A stretch of DNA of 53,654 bases from NCBI GenBank assembly GCA_039818825.1, contig JBCBTD010000027.1:1-53654 (forward strand), written 5' to 3'. This stretch comes from JBCBTD01 sp039818825 (GTDB lineage: Bacteria; Pseudomonadota; Alphaproteobacteria; Geminicoccales; Geminicoccaceae). The notes under the pieces are model-generated. The model worked only from the letters and a program-made list of their open reading frames with translations, did not search any database and was not told where the DNA came from. Numbering within the stretch: the first letter of the stretch is position 1; each line of letters starts with the position of its first letter. A program made the translations under genes and the position numbers. Of the stretch, positions 51,060-53,654 are shown piece by piece.

Positions 51060-51517
51060 AGACGATCGACCAGCTCGCCGCGGAGCACGGGTTCTTCGAG
51101 GGGCTCCCCGATGCGGTGACGGCCTTGGTCGCTGGCTGCGGGTCCAACGTCGCCGTCCCTGCCGGCGACTACGTGCTTCGGGAGGGCGCGCCGGCCGACC
51201 GGTTCTTCTTGATCAGACATGGCAGCGTGGCGCTGGAGTTTTACCGACCGGGCAGCGGACCGCAGACCTTCATGACGCTCGGCGCGGGCGACGTGCTCGG
51301 CGTCTCATGGTTGGTCGAGCCGTATGTCTGGCACCATGACGGCCGGGCCGTGGAGCCGTTGCGCGCCGTCGCCTTCGACGCCCAGTGCCTGCGTGCCAAA
51401 TGCGACGCAGAACCGGCGATCGGCTACGCCTTGATGCGGCGGTTCGTGCCGGCACTCGTGGACCGGATGCATGCCGCCCGTCTGCAGGCGCTGGACGTCT
51501 ACGGAGCGCCGACGTGA
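51056..51517 (+). CDS. Stand-alone cyclic-nucleotide-binding-fold protein
   Basis: A 153-residue Crp-like sensor domain without a DNA-binding helix-turn-helix. The fold is seen in VPAGDYVLREGAPADRFFLI, RHGSVALEFY and FMTLGAGDVLGVSWLV. The phosphate-binding cassette expected after the second glycine (Gly-Glu...Arg-Ala/Ser) is replaced by WLVEPYVWHHDGRAVE, so cAMP binding is doubtful. The GTG overlaps the beta-subunit stop and its own stop overlaps the gamma-subunit GTG, so it is made within the hydrogenase complex genes. It may be a small subunit or allosteric sensor of the enzyme. Confidence 0.75.
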
Positions 51518-52335
51518 GACCCCCGCTCGCACCGGTGCCGTTACGTGTCCGCGCCTGTCGGCAGGAGACGGCCGAGGCCGTCACGTTGGTGCTGGCGGCC
51601 GGCGAGGAGCGCACGGGCTTTGGCCAACCGGGGCAGTTCAACATGTTGGCGCCGCTCGGTATCGGCGAGGCTGCGATCAGCCTCAGTGGCCCGCCGACGA
51701 GCCCCGATTTGGAGCACACGGTCCGCTCCGTCGGCGCGGTATCCGAAGCGCTTCGGCGGATGCGACCGGGCGATTGGGTCGGCGTGCGCGGCCCTTACGG
51801 GTTCGGCTGGCCGATCGACTTGGCACGTGGCCAGGACGTGGTTTTGGTGGCGGGCGGGATCGGCCTGGCACCCTTGCGTCCCGCCATCGAAATGGTGCTC
51901 GACGAGCGCGCCGCGTTCGGCAGGGTTCTTCTGCTCTATGGCGCGCGCACGCCGGCCGACCGATTGTTTCTCGCCGATCTGGAGCGTTGGCGCAGTCGAC
52001 CGGACGTCGACGTCGCGGTGAGCGTCGACTACGCCGAGCCTGGCTGGCAGGGCCGCGTCGGGTTCGTCACCGCCATGCTGCCCCAGCTCCGCGTCGACCC
52101 GGCCCGCACGGTCGCGTTCGCCTGCGGGCCAGAGGTGATGATGCGCGCCGTTGCCACGGCGCTCCAGGCGCGCGGCATCCGCAAGTCGGCGATTTTTCTG
52201 TCGATGGAGCGGAACATGAAGTGCGGCGTCGGCACCTGCGGTCATTGCCAGTTCGGTCCTTATCTCGTCTGCCGCGACGGCCCGGTCTTCGCCTACGATC
52301 GACTGGCGGATCTGCTGCCGGTCAGGGAGATCTGA
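51514..52335 (+). CDS. Group 3b [NiFe] hydrogenase gamma subunit (FAD, NAD(P), 2Fe-2S)
   Basis: A 273-residue flavin reductase of the ferredoxin-NADP reductase/PyrK superfamily. The FAD region includes GQFNMLAPLGIGEAAISLSG, the nucleotide-binding loop is VVLVAGGIGLAPLRPAI, and VAFACGPEVMMRAV is the usual CGP motif. The C-terminal [2Fe-2S] site is CGVGTCGHCQFGPYLVC (Cys-x4-Cys-x2-Cys-x7-Cys). It exchanges electrons with NAD(P)H. GTG at 51514 overlaps the previous stop by four bases. Confidence 0.9.
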   Translation: MRPPLAPVPLRVRACRQETAEAVTLVLAAGEERTGFGQPGQFNMLAPLGIGEAAISLSGPPTSPDLEHTVRSVGAVSEALRRMRPGDWVGVRGPYGFGWPIDLARGQDVVLVAGGIGLAPLRPAIEMVLDERAAFGRVLLLYGARTPADRLFLADLERWRSRPDVDVAVSVDYAEPGWQGRVGFVTAMLPQLRVDPARTVAFACGPEVMMRAVATALQARGIRKSAIFLSMERNMKCGVGTCGHCQFGPYLVCRDGPVFAYDRLADLLPVREI

Positions 52336-52337
52336 CG

Positions 52338-53114
52338 ATGCGGGGGGCACGTCCCAGCCTGGCGGTCTGGAAGTTCGCTTCCTGCGACGGTTGCCAGCTT
52401 TCGGTGCTCGACGGCGTCGAGGAGCTGCTGGACCTCGTGGGGGCGATCGAAGTCGCTCACTTTCTCGAGGCGTCGAGCCACGTGGTCGAGGGTCCCTACG
52501 ATCTCTCCTTGGTCGAGGGCTCGATCACGACCGCCGCCGACGCGGAGCGCATCCGCGACATCCGACGCCAGTCGAAGATGCTGGTGACGATCGGCGCCTG
52601 TGCGACCGCCGGCGGAATCCAGAGCCTGCGCAACGATGCCGACGTCGATGTCTACAAGCGACAGGTCTATCCGCGGCCCGCCCTGGTGAACGCTTTGCCC
52701 ACGTCGACTCCGATCGGCCAGCACGTCGTCGTCGACTACGAGTTGCGGGGTTGCCCGATCATGCCCGCGCAACTCCGCGAAGTGCTCTCGGCCCTGCTCG
52801 ACGGCCGCCGTCCGTTCGTGCCGACCGAGAGCGTGTGCACCGAGTGTAAGCGGCGCGGTGTCCCTTGCGTCCTCGTGGCGCGCCGCGAACCGTGCCTGGG
52901 GCCGATCACGCAGGCCGGCTGTGGCGCGCTGTGCCCAGGCGTCGCCCGTGGCTGCTACGGGTGCTTCGGACCGATGGAGAGCCCGAACATCGGCGCGCTT
53001 CGGACCGTTTGGACCAGTCTAGGCATCGACGAGGCGACGTTCGGCAGAGCACTCCGCAGCTTCAACGCCGACGCGCCGGCGTTCCGCGACGGGGCTGCCA
53101 GCCATGGGCACTGA
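52338..53114 (+). CDS. Group 3b [NiFe] hydrogenase small (delta) subunit
   Basis: A 258-residue Fe-S subunit with no Tat signal, so the enzyme is cytoplasmic. Proximal-cluster cysteines are in SCDGCQLSVLDG (C16, C19), TIGACATAGG and RGCPIMP. The C-terminal part has CTECKRRGVPC, EPCLGPITQAGCGALCPG and GCYGCFGP, giving ligands for two further [4Fe-4S] clusters. ATG at 52338 is two bases after the gamma-subunit stop; the longer open frame upstream overlaps that gene. Its end overlaps the large subunit by 10 bases. Confidence 0.93.
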   Translation: MRGARPSLAVWKFASCDGCQLSVLDGVEELLDLVGAIEVAHFLEASSHVVEGPYDLSLVEGSITTAADAERIRDIRRQSKMLVTIGACATAGGIQSLRNDADVDVYKRQVYPRPALVNALPTSTPIGQHVVVDYELRGCPIMPAQLREVLSALLDGRRPFVPTESVCTECKRRGVPCVLVARREPCLGPITQAGCGALCPGVARGCYGCFGPMESPNIGALRTVWTSLGIDEATFGRALRSFNADAPAFRDGAASHGH

Positions 53115-53654
53115 AACGCGCACGATCAAGGTCGACGCCCTCGCCAGGGTCGAGGGGGAGGGGGCGCTCTATCTGCGGATGCGGAATGGTGAGGTCGAAG
53201 ACGTGCGGCTCTCGATCTACGAGCCACCGCGCTTCTTCGAAGCGTTGCTGCGCGGCCGGCACTTCACCGAGGCACCGGACATCACGGCGCGGATCTGTGG
53301 TATCTGTCCGGTCGCCTACCAGATGAGCGCGGTCGGCGCGATGGAGGCCGCGGCCGGTGTCGAGGTGTCGGCCGTTATCCGCGACCTCCGCCGGCTGCTC
53401 TATTGCGGTGAATGGCTGCAAAGCCACGCCTTGCACGTGTTTCTGCTCCATGCTCCGGACTTCCTCGGCATGGACGACGGCTTTGCAATGGCCAGGGACC
53501 ACCCGGCGCTGTTGCAGCGGGGCCTGCGCCTGAAGAAGGTCGGTACCGATCTCATCGAGCGGGTCGGCGGCCGGGCCGTCCACCCGGTGAACGTGCGCGT
53601 CGGTGGGTTTCACGCCAGCCCGTCACGGCAGTCGCTGTTGGACCTGCGCGAGCC
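53105..53654 (+). CDS. Group 3b [NiFe] hydrogenase large (alpha) subunit, cut by window end
   Basis: The first 183 residues of the catalytic subunit. The start TIKVDALARVEGEG is the family-typical RVEGEG segment. The L1 motif RICGICPVAY supplies the first two active-site cysteines (C65, C68). Later landmarks are LYCGEWLQSHALHVFLLHAP and VNVRVGGFHASPS. The frame is still open at base 53654, and the C-terminal DPCxxC motif lies outside. ATG at 53105 overlaps the small-subunit gene in another frame. Confidence 0.93.

Overview
The window is a GC-rich chromosomal segment of a Gram-negative alphaproteobacterium, probably from or near the Rhodospirillales. Four things point there: the order pdxJ-acpS-lepB-rnc-era-recO-parC at the left end, a Usg-family protein, the order DUF3576 lipoprotein-leuS-lptE-holA, and a SUV3-like helicase next to an S4-domain protein. 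No species is claimed. I see no rRNA, tRNA, CRISPR array, insertion sequence or prophage.

Layout. 1-6267 (+) is a tightly overlapping housekeeping operon: pdxJ (5' end outside the window), acpS, lepB, rnc, era, recO and a topoisomerase IV A subunit. 6398-7539 (+) holds usg and a Tat-exported cyclase-family enzyme. 7571-10840 (-) encodes a glutathione S-transferase, a KefG-like quinone reductase and a KefB-like K+/H+ antiporter, a set that fits electrophile defence. A divergent HxlR-family regulator with a perfect inverted repeat just before its start faces it. 11469-14207 (+) is a solitary NACHT NTPase with a short leucine-rich tail, the best candidate for an undescribed immune-type protein here. 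14248-18376 (-) holds an actinobacterial-type glycogen synthase and proA-nadD-rsfS-rlmH, in which rlmH has no normal start codon. 18442-19647 (-) is an unusual fusion of a sigma-region-4-like helix-turn-helix, an anti-sigma-like segment, a membrane helix and a LytR_C-like domain.

19813-26368 carries an MsbA-type exporter, an orphan BMP-family binding protein, a GNAT acetyltransferase, two small envelope proteins and two peptide-type ABC permeases that lack a binding protein and an ATPase. 26417-31071 (-) is the DUF3576-leuS-lptE-holA block. 31135-34550 (-) encodes three outer-membrane beta-barrel proteins, two of them tandem porins of identical length; the 410-base gap between the porins holds mutually exclusive hairpins. 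34819-39747 contains a YggS-type PLP protein, a cytochrome c, the S4 protein, the helicase and an SGNH esterase.

39873-43633 (+) is a sugar importer (binding protein and two permeases, no ATPase) behind a recognisable promoter. 43638-46455 holds an aldo/keto reductase, an NTF2-like protein, a DMSP-lyase-family cupin and an FMN reductase. 46590-49693 has a DUF4405 cytochrome-like membrane protein and a kinase/peptidase pair. From 49869 to the right edge (+) runs a group 3b-type [NiFe] hydrogenase operon: a two-cluster ferredoxin-like beta subunit, a stand-alone cyclic-nucleotide-binding-fold protein, an FAD/[2Fe-2S] gamma subunit, the small subunit, and the large subunit cut by the window end. 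An FNR-like box lies upstream. Overall the window suggests a respiratory, metabolically flexible bacterium with redox and electrophile protection.
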